64,000 nt of DNA from Pseudoalteromonas distincta (GTDB taxonomy: Bacteria; Pseudomonadota; Gammaproteobacteria; Enterobacterales; Alteromonadaceae). The notes beneath the pieces are model-generated. The model had not been told where the DNA came from. It ran no database searches and saw only the letters and a list, made by a program, of their open reading frames with translations. Location of the stretch: assembly GCF_000814675.1 (NCBI RefSeq), contig NZ_JWIG01000030.1, positions 62,001-126,000 of the forward strand, in the 5' to 3' direction. This document shows, one piece after another, positions 1-8,700 of this stretch. The translations under genes and the position numbers were made by a program. How positions within the stretch are numbered: the first letter of the stretch is position 1; the number at the start of each line of letters is the position of its first letter.

Positions 1-343
1 CTGGGCAATTAAGCGCGGGCCAGTTATTTTTAATTTTTGTTTTTAGCCATTTATAGCGCGCTGGAAACCGACAGCGAGATTGTGTTGTTTTTGGGTCAGT
101 ATTTTTACCACTAAATGCGGCTATAGTGGCTTCAAGTTCGTCCAGTGGACTTGTTTTACCTATAGGAGATAAAAAAAACTCAGCACTATCTACTTCACTT
201 TTCCAACCACCTAATGTGGCCCCACGGTAATGACCTAATTTGAGCCAGTAAGGGTCGGTTGCTAAGGTGTCATTTTTAAAACTTTGAGCGTTTACGTAAG
301 TACTAAACAGCGCAATTGATAAAACAAAGAATATTTTTTTCAT
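1..343 (-). CDS. DUF4105-type exported protein, N-terminal part (runs off left edge)
   Basis: The reverse strand reads from ATG at 343 without a stop to the window edge, about 114 codons. It begins with a signal peptide (MKKIFFVLSIALLFSTYVNA), then a region containing DPYWLKLGHY and KSEVDSAEFFLSPIGK. That pattern, a tryptophan-bearing HY motif followed by a 'SEVD..FFLSP.GK' stretch, is what I associate with the start of DUF4105 (Lnb-type periplasmic) proteins. It lies just downstream of a DUF3015 gene on the same strand, a pairing I recall from other gammaproteobacteria. The rest of the protein, probably several hundred residues, is outside the window. The exact function of this bacterial branch is unknown to me. 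Confidence 0.65.
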   Translation of the reverse strand, partial: MKKIFFVLSIALFSTYVNAQSFKNDTLATDPYWLKLGHYRGATLGGWKSEVDSAEFFLSPIGKTSPLDELEATIAAFSGKNTDPKTTQSRCRFPARYKWLKTKIKNNWPALNCP

Positions 344-358
344 AATCACTAAACAATA

Positions 359-389
359 AAAGCCGCTAGAGAAATACTCCAGCGGCTTT
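359..389 (-). terminator. Rho-independent terminator between DUF3015 and DUF4105 genes
   Basis: AAAGCCGCT and AGCGGCTTT form a 9-bp stem around a 13-nt loop. On the reverse strand the stem is followed by a T-rich stretch. It sits 34 nt after the DUF3015 stop and 16 nt before the DUF4105 start, so it either ends the DUF3015 transcript or attenuates read-through into the DUF4105 gene. Confidence 0.75.
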
Positions 390-422
390 ATTTATACGTA
401 TAAAACCGGCTAATTTAGCTGA

Positions 423-911
423 TTAAGAAAGAGTATAAGAAGCAAGTTGTGCGTTACTTGCAAGAACAGTGTTTAGGTTTTCTAAAACTGTTTGCGAAGT
501 TACGTTTTCAGAAGTAAATACTGAAGAAAACTGTGCTTGAGCAAGCGCGTTGAATGCTGCTTTATCTTGATCTGCAACACCCCAAGCTTCAGCTAGAGTA
601 GCTAAAGTTTCGCCTTCACCTTTTGACATATCACGAGCAAGTTGCTCCATGTTACCGTCGATGAATAAAGCAATTTTTTCTGAAGACGTTACTGTACCAG
701 TACCATCACAACCTAAAGTACCAAAAGTGATACCAAAAGTTTGGTTACCAGAAGTACCGTTTGTTGTAGCGCCTAAAATTTTAACGCCTTTACCTTGCTG
801 ACCTGCAAATAACATAGAACCAAGACCACAACCAATATCTTGGTCAGCCATAGCATTTGAGAAAGGTAGTAAAGATAGTGCAGCTACTGCGATTAGTTTT
901 TTCATTTTCAT
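423..911 (-). CDS. DUF3015 family periplasmic protein
   Basis: A 162-residue protein with a clear signal peptide (MKMKKLIAVAALSLLPFSNA, cleaved near AMA-DQ). The mature part starts with a Cys-containing GCGLGSMLFAGQQGKG segment. This is followed by a glycine/threonine-rich stretch with a second cysteine (GTLGCDGTG), and then a region rich in Ala and Glu. This matches the DUF3015 family in length and in its N-terminal 'CGLGS..F.GQ.GK' signature. The function is not known; the signal peptide puts it in the periplasm or envelope. Met3 is an alternative start. The DUF4105-type gene follows after a terminator hairpin. Confidence 0.8.
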   Translation of the reverse strand: MKMKKLIAVAALSLLPFSNAMADQDIGCGLGSMLFAGQQGKGVKILGATTNGTSGNQTFGITFGTLGCDGTGTVTSSEKIALFIDGNMEQLARDMSKGEGETLATLAEAWGVADQDKAAFNALAQAQFSSVFTSENVTSQTVLENLNTVLASNAQLASYTLS

Positions 912-1075
912 AAATCCATATATGATTGTCTTTATTTAGGGTAAATAAAGTTCGCGAAAGATTCTAACAGACTTGCAGAGAAAAAGAACAGCTTAAAACA
1001 TGAATATTTTACATTCTAATTTCTCTATTATATTGAAGCGAATGCTGGGAGAAACTAGACCAGCTCAATAATTTT

Positions 1076-1465
1076 TTATTGAACTGGCGGTGGTTTTTTA
1101 CTTCTTGGGGCACCTAACAAAATACAGGTATGGCAAATACATACAGATAAAAATGCACTAATACCTAGTGCACCACCGTAGCCGTCAAGTTTTGGTACAA
1201 GAAATTCAAATAATATTGAAAACAAAACAGATGAGCTTGCTACGGTATAAATACCAAAACGATGCGGGGCGCTCATGCCAATAAATGTACCGCCAAAAAA
1301 TATAATCGCGTATAAATCGGGGTTTAAATTCAATGCGCTAAAAATTAAGTAAGCAATAATAGAAAGTGAAGAGGATGCTCTTATACCATCAAAGCGACTA
1401 TGTTTAGCTAAGTAAAACGTTAAAAAAGCACCAAGCAGTACAAGTAATGGGTATTCAATACTCAT
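1076..1465 (-). CDS. Small integral membrane protein, second of a tandem paralogous pair
   Basis: A 129-residue, very hydrophobic protein with about four predicted membrane segments (near residues 5-22, 30-48, 50-68, 75-115) and a short basic, proline-rich tail (RSKKPPPVQ). I do not recognise a named family. Its start overlaps the end of the upstream gene by 4 nt (ATGA arrangement), so the two are translationally coupled. The region GGTFIGMSAPH ... GYGGALGISAFLSV aligns with AGSFAGMCSTH ... GFGGKLGSVAFASV of the upstream gene, which shows that the two are diverged tandem duplicates. Two small homologous membrane proteins made from coupled genes suggest a hetero-oligomer in the inner membrane. 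Confidence 0.7.
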   Translation of the reverse strand: MSIEYPLLVLLGAFLTFYLAKHSRFDGIRASSSLSIIAYLIFSALNLNPDLYAIIFFGGTFIGMSAPHRFGIYTVASSSVLFSILFEFLVPKLDGYGGALGISAFLSVCICHTCILLGAPRSKKPPPVQ

Positions 1466-1830
1466 AGTACGATTCCTTTAGCTAATACAAAAAGTGCCAC
1501 GCTTGCAAAAGCGACACTGCCAAGTTTGCCACCAAAGCCTGTAAACATATTCATAGTAAGCACATACAAACTTGAGCCAATAAGCGAAATAATAGCAATT
1601 TCCCAGTAACTGGTAATTAAATGGGTTGAGCACATACCGGCAAAGCTACCAGCATAAATTGCAGCATAAGGATGGTTTTTATAACGCGCAGGAAAAGGAA
1701 TAAAAGAGCCAGTAAGCCCCGTTAGCGCGGCAGAAATTACTAAAGGCAGTGCAAAAGTAGTGTGCATAGCAAAGCAAGCTACAAAGCCTAAAAAGAAAGT
1801 GATGAATTTTAAAAGTAAGAATTTAATCAT
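1462..1830 (-). CDS. Small integral membrane protein, first of a tandem paralogous pair
   Basis: About 122 residues from ATG at 1830 (MIKFLLLKFITFFLGFVACF). The reading frame is open upstream to a TTG at 1881, which would add 17 mostly basic residues; I prefer 1830 because the first membrane segment begins there, although neither start has a strong ribosome site. Four hydrophobic segments are visible. The YAGSFAGMCSTH and GFGGKLGSVAFASV motifs are shared with the downstream gene. Function unknown; the family is not recognised. Confidence 0.65.
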   Translation of the reverse strand: MIKFLLLKFITFFLGFVACFAMHTTFALPLVISAALTGLTGSFIPFPARYKNHPYAAIYAGSFAGMCSTHLITSYWEIAIISLIGSSLYVLTMNMFTGFGGKLGSVAFASVALFVLAKGIVL

Positions 1831-2040
1831 AGCGGCGCATTTTAAACTAATCCTTTTGCGCTTTCTAATACTCTCTAACAAATAAATGTTATAAGTAATT
1901 ACACATTTAAAAAGCGTGTTTTTTAAACGACTTTTAGGTATTAAATATGCTTAATAGCGTTGCTGTTAATGTTCTATAAATCACAAACTATGTATAATGG
2001 CGATAATTTAATGTATTAAAGTGTTAACCAAGGGTTATTT

Positions 2041-2460
2041 ATGTCTAACTGTTTGCATCTGGCTATTCCGGCTGGCGATTTAAAAGTGGCTAAAGCGTTT
2101 TATTGTGACGTACTAGGCTGTAAAACGGGTAACAGTGAAGAAGGTCGCTGGGTAGATATAGATTTTTGGGGTAATGAACTTACCTTGCACCAAAGTGTTG
2201 AGCGCCTACCAACAGTTCGCCATGATGTAGATATGGGAGCTGTGGCAGTACCTCACTTTGGTATTCACTTATCTGAAGATGAGTTTAACGGGTTAAAAAA
2301 GCGTATTGAAGATGCGGGTATTGAATACCTAGATAAACCATACCGCCGTTTTATTGGTGATGAGTTTGAGCAAGAAACGTTTTTTATTGAAGATCCAAAT
2401 GGCAATGTGCTTGAAATGAAAACCATGGTAAACCCAGAGGTTTTGTTTAAAAAAGTATAG
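2041..2460 (+). CDS. VOC/glyoxalase-fold protein
   Basis: A 139-residue single-domain protein of the vicinal-oxygen-chelate superfamily. The start HLAIPAGDLKVAKAFYCDVLG is the typical first beta-alpha unit, HFGIHLSEDEFNGLKKRI is the second, and FFIEDPNGNVLEMK is the C-terminal metal-site motif with Glu. Candidate metal ligands are His6, His77 and the Glu of LEMK. The family includes glyoxalase I, extradiol dioxygenases and antibiotic-resistance proteins, so the substrate cannot be named. AAGG about 8 nt before the ATG is the ribosome site. The gene stands alone and ends at a shared bidirectional terminator. Confidence 0.8.
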   Translation: MSNCLHLAIPAGDLKVAKAFYCDVLGCKTGNSEEGRWVDIDFWGNELTLHQSVERLPTVRHDVDMGAVAVPHFGIHLSEDEFNGLKKRIEDAGIEYLDKPYRRFIGDEFEQETFFIEDPNGNVLEMKTMVNPEVLFKKV

Positions 2461-2479
2461 TTTTTCACTCGTGCTATTT

Positions 2480-2506
2480 AAAGCCACTTTTATAGTGGCT
2501 TTTTTG
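2480..2506. terminator. Bidirectional terminator between VOC gene and AraC-type regulator
   Basis: AAGCCACTTTTATAGTGGCTT forms a compact hairpin flanked by A residues on the left and T residues on the right. It serves the convergent genes ending at 2460 (+) and 2511 (-). Confidence 0.75.
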
Positions 2507-2510
2507 TGGG

Positions 2511-3407
2511 CTAGCTATGTAACTGAGTTAATACTTCGCTAGGTGTTTTATTAAAGTGGCGTTTAAATTCGCGGCTAAATTGCGATGGGCTGGTATAGCC
2601 AACCTTTAATGCAGCTTCGTTGGCTTTACTTCCACTAGTGGTTATGAGTTCTTTAGCCTTAGCTAAGCGTACTTTTTTTAAATACTGTAGAGGGGATTCA
2701 AACGTAACTTGCCTAAAAGCACGATGAAACGACGATACGCTCATGTTTACATCTTCAGCTAACCCTTCAACCGTAATTTGATTGGCATAACTACTGTGCA
2801 TAGTTGAGAGCGTGCGGGCGATACGTGCATAATGCCCATCATGCATAGCAAGCCCTATTAAAGTATGTCCTTGTGGACCACAAAGTACGCGATATACCAA
2901 TTCTTTTACTATATCCTCGCCAAAAATGTCAGCCTCAATGGGGTTATTTAAAACAGTTAATAACCGATGAGTAACGAGCTCCATTGCTGTATCTAGAGTT
3001 GCCGACTGTACTGCGCCAATTTGTGCTGACGACGATGACGCTGAAAGAGGCTTATGCTGCATTATTTGATTAACGAGTTTGTGTAGCATTGCAGGGTTTA
3101 TATCTATGGCAATGCCCATAACGGGTAAGTCGTTATCAGTAAATGCTTCACACTCTAATGGCACCGGTACACCAAGGACTAAGTAGTCGCCTGCGCCGTA
3201 TTTTATTTGATGTTCAGGAAAGTGAATTATTTTATGACCTTGCCCAACAATAATAATACCTGAGTTATATATAAGCGGCTGGCGCGGCGAGCTTTTAGTT
3301 GCTCGATGAAAATACACGCCTGGAATGATAGTTTCCATGGTGCCTTCAAAGCTGAGTAATTGATTATGCTCGGCGTATTGTTGCAACATATTGGCTATGG
3401 TGGGCAT
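2511..3407 (-). CDS. AraC-family regulator, YqhC-like
   Basis: About 298 residues from ATG at 3407; an AAAGA lies 8 nt upstream. In-frame alternatives are ATG 3416 and TTG 3449. The N-terminal half (SSPRQPLIYNSGIIIVGQGHK ... GAGDYLVLGVPVPLECEA) is the AraC_N cupin-like effector domain. The C-terminal ~100 residues hold two helix-turn-helix units: VEGLAEDVNMSVSSFHRAFR and ANEAALKVGYTSPSQFSREF, ending in RHFNKTPSEVL. The gene is divergent from a yqhD-type aldehyde reductase, the same arrangement as yqhC-yqhD in Escherichia coli, where YqhC activates yqhD in response to reactive aldehydes. By analogy it should act on the 3408-3592 interval. The effector is inferred, not shown. Confidence 0.8.
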   Translation of the reverse strand: MPTIANMLQQYAEHNQLLSFEGTMETIIPGVYFHRATKSSPRQPLIYNSGIIIVGQGHKIIHFPEHQIKYGAGDYLVLGVPVPLECEAFTDNDLPVMGIAIDINPAMLHKLVNQIMQHKPLSASSSSAQIGAVQSATLDTAMELVTHRLLTVLNNPIEADIFGEDIVKELVYRVLCGPQGHTLIGLAMHDGHYARIARTLSTMHSSYANQITVEGLAEDVNMSVSSFHRAFRQVTFESPLQYLKKVRLAKAKELITTSGSKANEAALKVGYTSPSQFSREFKRHFNKTPSEVLTQLHS

Positions 3408-3592
3408 AAAAGGCATCTTTAATTGAGTGTATTTTGCGTAAAATAACAACGTTGGTAGTTTTAGGCAAGCTTTTGCGAGTTATTGGGCTTTTTTTATGTT
3501 TGTTTTGCTACTAATATGCACTCATTGAAATTTGGCTTAGCTAGTAACTAAGCATTCTATTTAGTATTTAACCGTCACCTAGGAGCAAAATA

Positions 3593-4738
3593 ATGAAATT
3601 TAGCTACGTAAATCCAACTCTTATCCAATTCGGTCAGCAACAAATTGCGGCACTATCTGATTTGATCGCAAAAGATCAAAAAGTACTTGTAGTGTACGGC
3701 GGCGGTTCAATAAAAAAGAACGGCGTGTACGACCAAGTTGCAGCAGCACTTGAAGGCTTTGACTGGGTTGAGTTTTCGGGCGTTGGCGCTAACCCAACAA
3801 TTGAAGTGCTAGACCAAGCAGTAAAAATTTGTAAAGAACAAGATATCGACTTCGTATTAGGCGTAGGCGGCGGTTCAGTAATTGACGGCGTTAAATACAT
3901 TGCCGCATCAGCCGTTTATGATGGCGAAGGTTGGGATATTCCTACTGGTAAGCATACTATTACTAGCGCTTTACCAATTGGTGCAATATTAACATTGCCA
4001 GCAACGGGTTCTGAATCTAACCAAAACTCAGTTGTGAGCAAAGAAGCAACGAAGCAAAAACTACCGTTTGCATCACCAGAAGTACTTCCTAAATTTGCGA
4101 TTATGGACCCTGATGTAATGAAAACATTACCGCAGCGCCAACTTGTGAATGGATTAGTAGATGCATGGGTTCACACCTGTGAGCAGTACCTAACATTCCC
4201 TGAAACAGCATTGGTTCAAGAAGGTTACGCAGAGGCACTTTTAAGAACGCTTAAAACATTAGGCGACAACTTTGAAAATCAAGATGATGCATGGCGTGCA
4301 AACCTTATGTGGGCAGCTAACCAAGCACTTAATGGTTTAATTGGTTCTGGTGTATCGCAAGATTGGGCAACACACATGATTGGCCACGAGCTTACAGCCG
4401 CTTACGGTGTTGATCATGCACGTTCACTTGCTATTGTTCAGCCTTCTTTATTACGTAACCAATTTGCAGTTAAAAAAGCAAAGCTTGAGCAAATGGGTAA
4501 AAACGTATTTGGTCTTGAGCAATCTGAAGACTTAGCAGAGAAAACAATTGCAGCAATTGAAGCGTTTTACCACAGCCTTGACGTAGCGACCCAGCTTACT
4601 GAACATGGCGATGATAAAGCCGCTGCTATTGACAATATTATTGGTAAACTTGAAGCTCACGGCATGGTTGCTCTTGGCGAAAACCAAGCTATTACGCTAA
4701 AAGAAAGCCGCGAAATTTTAGAGCAAGCGGTTGCTTAA
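3593..4738 (+). CDS. yqhD: NADPH-dependent iron/zinc-containing alcohol dehydrogenase (aldehyde reductase) YqhD
   Basis: 381 residues against 387 in E. coli YqhD. Cofactor-binding glycine motifs are present (VVYGGGSIKKNG, VLGVGGGSVIDG). The four metal ligands of the group III alcohol dehydrogenase family are visible: Asp190 and His194 in LVDAWVHTCEQY, His261 in WATHMIGHELTA, and His275 in GVDHARS. The family reduces short-chain and reactive aldehydes with NADPH and protects against glyoxal, acrolein and lipid-peroxidation products in the cytoplasm. AGGAGC precedes the ATG by about 8 nt. The divergent AraC-type regulator is the likely activator. A MITE-like insertion lies between the stop codon and the first good downstream terminator. 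Confidence 0.93.
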   Translation: MKFSYVNPTLIQFGQQQIAALSDLIAKDQKVLVVYGGGSIKKNGVYDQVAAALEGFDWVEFSGVGANPTIEVLDQAVKICKEQDIDFVLGVGGGSVIDGVKYIAASAVYDGEGWDIPTGKHTITSALPIGAILTLPATGSESNQNSVVSKEATKQKLPFASPEVLPKFAIMDPDVMKTLPQRQLVNGLVDAWVHTCEQYLTFPETALVQEGYAEALLRTLKTLGDNFENQDDAWRANLMWAANQALNGLIGSGVSQDWATHMIGHELTAAYGVDHARSLAIVQPSLLRNQFAVKKAKLEQMGKNVFGLEQSEDLAEKTIAAIEAFYHSLDVATQLTEHGDDKAAAIDNIIGKLEAHGMVALGENQAITLKESREILEQAVA

Positions 4739-4771
4739 TTTTCAAAGCTAAGCGCTTACTTAAATATACTA

Positions 4772-5036
4772 GGGCGTGTTGATCTTTGGTGGGTGAATTT
4801 GCAACAGTATGTTTGGTTTTTAGGCAAGGCGGAGCCTATGTAGTGTGGTTATTCCCCATGAATAGGCGATAACGCAGCATAAATACCAAACATGCGCTGC
4901 CCTTTGGGTTCTTTCTAGGGACGATTAACTCTTTGTTGCTCGGTTTTTACTTAGCCCACTAGGTTACAAACCTCGCGCCGCGATTTAATCTTCCTTGGAT
5001 TGAACAAATTTCAATCCAAGGAAGATTAAATCGCCC
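4772..5036. mobile_element. MITE-like element, copy 1 (about 265 bp, non-coding)
   Basis: Starts GGGCGTGTTGATCTTTGG and shares long near-identical blocks with 45741-46100. The shared blocks include the segment with GAGCCTATGTAGTGTGGTTA, the block ending TTTCTAGGGACGATTAA, and CCCACTAGGTTACAAACCTC. It contains no credible open reading frame. Compared with copy 2 it lacks an internal stretch of about 90 nt after TTGTTGC, and its right terminal repeat has been overwritten by a perfect hairpin. It sits between yqhD and a terminator at 5053. Confidence 0.75.
4980..5034. repeat. Perfect 24-bp inverted repeat at the right end of MITE-like copy 1
   Basis: Arm 4980-5003 (GCGATTTAATCTTCC...) is the exact reverse complement of 5011-5034, around a 7-nt loop ACAAATT. 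In copy 2 the corresponding arms are only partly complementary, because the right arm turns into ATAAAGATCAATACGCCC. The stem carries no T tract, so it is not a standard terminator. Confidence 0.9.
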
Positions 5037-5052
5037 TAAGTAATACGTTAAT

Positions 5053-5087
5053 AAAAAACCGTCAACCTTTGGGTTGGCGGTTTTTTT
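5053..5087 (+). terminator. Rho-independent terminator downstream of yqhD and the MITE-like element
   Basis: AACCGTCAACC and GGTTGGCGGTT pair (one G-T wobble) around a TTTG loop, followed by seven T residues. It is the first convincing terminator after yqhD. It is probably the original yqhD terminator, now about 320 nt from the stop codon because of the insertion. Confidence 0.8.
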
Positions 5088-5222
5088 ATGGATTATTATA
5101 AATACTGCGTTGCTAATTAACCAATGAGTTCCGTATTAATGTTTTTTAATGATGATAGTAAACTGTGTTCAACGGTTAGGAAAAACCTAACGATTAAATA
5201 AATTAAAACAGGACTAAAACTC

Positions 5223-5669
5223 ATGAAATTACTAAACACATTACTTAGCTCAAAAGCAGGCGTAGCAGCATTAATTTTACGAGTACCAGTTGGCCTTATT
5301 TTAGCGGCGCATGGTGCACAAAAACTATTTGCTTGGTTTGGCGGTTACGGGCTTGAAGGTACAGGCCAATGGATGGCGAGTATTGGTTTAGAGCCTGGCT
5401 ATTGGTTAGCAATGATGGCAGGTAGCGCTGAGTTTTTTGGTGGCATTGCATTAGCAATTGGTTTGTTAACTCGCCCAGCAGCTGTAGTTGCCGGCTTTAC
5501 TATGCTGATTGCTATTTTTAGCGTACATATTAGTAATGGCTTATTTATGGCAAACAATGGCTATGAATACGCATTAACGTTACTTGTAGTAACTGTAGTT
5601 TTAGCAATTCAAGGAGCGGGAAGCTTTTCTCTTGATAACGTATTAGCTAAAAAACTAGCTAATAAATAG
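5223..5669 (+). CDS. DoxX-family membrane protein
   Basis: 148 residues with four hydrophobic segments. Family hallmarks are visible: LILRVPVGLILAAHGAQKLFAWFGG at the start, a GLEGTGQWMASIGLEPG loop, then GSAEFFGGIALAIGLLTRPAAVV. DoxX/YphA proteins are small inner-membrane proteins of poorly defined role, linked to redox and thiol stress in some bacteria. The gene stands alone, with AGGACT about 7 nt before the ATG. It ends at a strong bidirectional terminator shared with lacZ. A short inverted repeat (GTTAGG/CCTAAC, 5175-5191) lies upstream. Confidence 0.85.
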   Translation: MKLLNTLLSSKAGVAALILRVPVGLILAAHGAQKLFAWFGGYGLEGTGQWMASIGLEPGYWLAMMAGSAEFFGGIALAIGLLTRPAAVVAGFTMLIAIFSVHISNGLFMANNGYEYALTLLVVTVVLAIQGAGSFSLDNVLAKKLANK

Positions 5670-5685
5670 AGTTTATTAATTGAAG

Positions 5686-5714
5686 AATAGCGGCCAATTT
5701 GGCCGCTATTTTTG
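5686..5714. terminator. Bidirectional terminator between doxX-like gene and lacZ
   Basis: AATAGCGGCCAA and TTGGCCGCTATT form a long stem separated by a single base, flanked by A residues on the left and T residues on the right. It lies between convergent stops at 5669 (+) and 5731 (-). Confidence 0.85.
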
Positions 5715-5730
5715 TAGGTTAACTACTAAA

Positions 5731-8700
5731 TTATTTAGCTGAAAAAGTTAAAGAATAGCTGTACTGCTTTTGCTCAAGTAAATATTCTTTATGGGTACTT
5801 GGGCTCCATGAATCATCGCCACCAACCCCCATATGTTGATGATCAATGTGTACATGTACGCAATCATCAGCAATGAGTTCGTTAGTGTGTTTCGCTTGCG
5901 TTAACATACTTTGCGAATACTCACTGGCTGCAAATAAAAACGCGCCAGTCACGGTTAAGTTATTAATACTCAGTAATTGGCAATCACTACGTACGCCGTT
6001 ATCGGTTGGGAATATATACGATGTATGTAGCTCATTTAAGCTCAAGCTGTAATAACCTAAACGTGCTGCGGCTTTGCGATCTGGGTAGTTTTCAAAAGGC
6101 CCTAAACCACGCCAGTTTACTTTTGTATCGCTTTGCTTGTTAAGCGTTGTACTTAGCCCTATACGCGGCATTGGCGGAAGTGTATCGTTTAAGTGCACAT
6201 CAACATTTAAGCTAATATTGCCGGTATTATTTAGTGTATATAGCCACTGTGTTTGAGCTTGTAGCACGCCATTAAACTCATAATTAAATACACATGTAAT
6301 ACGTATATCAACACTTGATTGCACTGCGTGAATTGAGCTGCATGTGCGCTGCCATTGCCCTATACCTGCACGTAACCAACGTGCCTCCCATGCATTAGGG
6401 TCTAGGTTATCTACTTCGCTTACGCCTATGTCGTTATCAAGCGGGGCGCGATAAAAGTTATCAACCAGTGGGCTACTAATAACCTGAGTATCGTTTTGTA
6501 ACCACTGCTCTATAAGCCCTGATTGCTTACTAAAAACAAGTTTAAACTTATCGTTTTCAATACTTAGTTGAGAGTCGGTTTCACTAACACTTATAGCACT
6601 TTGCTCTGTAGTTGATGTAAATGATTCACTGTTTAAATTATTACTATTTATAAGCTTAAACTGCTCGGTGTTTAATACATGCTCGGCACTTGCAAAGCTG
6701 CAGTTGTTAATTAGTGCTACATCTAAATTAAGGTGATATTGCGCACCTTGCTCAAACGCTGTTTTAGTTTTAATTGTTAACGTGTGTGTACTTTGCGGAG
6801 CAATATTAAGTACATGCTCGCCTTGTTCAACACAGATGCCATTTTGCATTAACTGCCAAACGAGCTTTTCGTTATCTGTGTGTCTAAATACGTAATCGCT
6901 AAATACATCAATAGTGTATTGATTTTTAGTTTGCTCGCGCAGCGTAAATTGTAAATGCTGTTGGCTGTATTTTGCTTCAAATAGGCTAGGGTGCGGGGTA
7001 CGGTCAGGGAATAATAAGCCGTTAATACAAAATTGGCGATCGTTTAGTTCATCACCAAAATCGCCGCCGTAAGCCCAATAATGCTCACCGTTTTCATCAG
7101 TTTTAGATAAACCTTGGTCTACCCAATCCCAAATAAAGCCACCTTGCAGGCGAGGGTATTCTCTAAATGCTTGCCAGTAATCGTCAAAGCTACCTAGGCT
7201 GTTACCCATTGCATGGGCGTACTCACATAAAATAAGTGGGCGCGTTTCACCCGGTAGGCTTAGCCATTTTTTTATTGAATATTTTGGTACGGCGTCGTCG
7301 GCAACATGCGTATCTACACGGGCATACATTGGGCAAATAATGTCGGTTGCTGTGGTATTTGCGCCGCCACCTTCGTATTGCACTGGGCGAGAAGGGTCAA
7401 AGCTTTTTGACCATCCGTACATAGCATCGTGGTTGGCGCCGTGTCCGCATTCGTTACCTAATGACCAAATAATAATAGAGGCGTGGTTTTTATCGCGCTC
7501 AACCATTTGTGTATAGCGCGACATAAATGCACCAGCCCACTGTGGATCGCTGGCAAGCCTACCCATTGGGAACATGCCATGGGTTTCTATGTTTGCTTCG
7601 TCCACTACGTATAAACCTAGCTCGTCGCACAGCTCGTAAAAACGCGGGTGGTTAGGATAGTGAGCAGTACGTACAGCATTAAAGTTATTTTGCTTCATCA
7701 GCTTAATATCTTCAATCATGTCGGCGGTGCTTACTGTGTGGCCGTTTTCTGGGTGGTGTTCGTGGCGGTTAACACCGCGAATAAGTAGCGGTTTGCCGTT
7801 TAAGCAAAGCTGCCCGTTAAGCATTTCCACTTTTCTAAAACCAATGTTATAGGCTTCAACATCTACTGTGTTGCCTTGCTCATCTAGCAGGCTTACAACG
7901 CAGCGGTATAAGTATGGGGTTTCGGCGGTCCACTTTTTAGGGCTTTGTATATCAATGGTTTGAAATACTACATCGCTCCAGCCGCCTTTTTCATCAACGC
8001 GTTTATTGTTAGTGCTTTGTATGTGTGGCTCGCAGAGTGCTTGCTCATTATCAAAAACCTGTACTGCTACTTGGTAGTTATTTGGCGCATTTATCGCGGT
8101 TTTTATATGTAGCGTCGCATCGCGGTAGCAGGCGTCTAAATCGGGAGTAATAAATACATCGCGAATTTGGCTTTGCGGTTTGGTAAGTAAGTTAACATCG
8201 CGGAATATACCGCTTAGCCACCACATGTCTTGATCTTCTAGGTAACTGCCATCGCTCCAGCGAATAACCATAACCGCAATGTGGTTAGTACCTGCCACTA
8301 ACAGCTCGCTTAAATCAAACTCGCTCGGTAAGCGACTATCTTGCGAATAACCCACCCATTGACCGTTACACCAAAGGTGAAACGCCGAGTTTACGCCTTC
8401 AAAAATAATATGGTTTCGTTGCGCTAATTGATCCGCCGTAATAGTAAACTCAGTGCGGTAGCAACCTGTTGGGTTATCGCTTGGTACAAATGGCGGGTTA
8501 ACTGCAAATGGGTATTTAACATTACAGTAAATAGGTTTATCAAAGCCGTGTAACTGCCAGTTAGAAGGCACAGGAATACTTTGCCAATTTTTGCTTAGTG
8601 TTTCACTTAGCAGTGATTCATCAACCGCTTCGGGTTTATCAAATAATTTAAAATCCCATTGGCCGTTTAAACTTTGTTTTTGTGATTGTGTGTTAGAGCG

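Noticed and set aside
5175..5191. GTTAGG-AAAAA-CCTAAC inverted repeat upstream of the DoxX gene as an operator
   Set aside because: Six base pairs is too short to stand out by chance in an AT-rich leader, and no regulator is adjacent.
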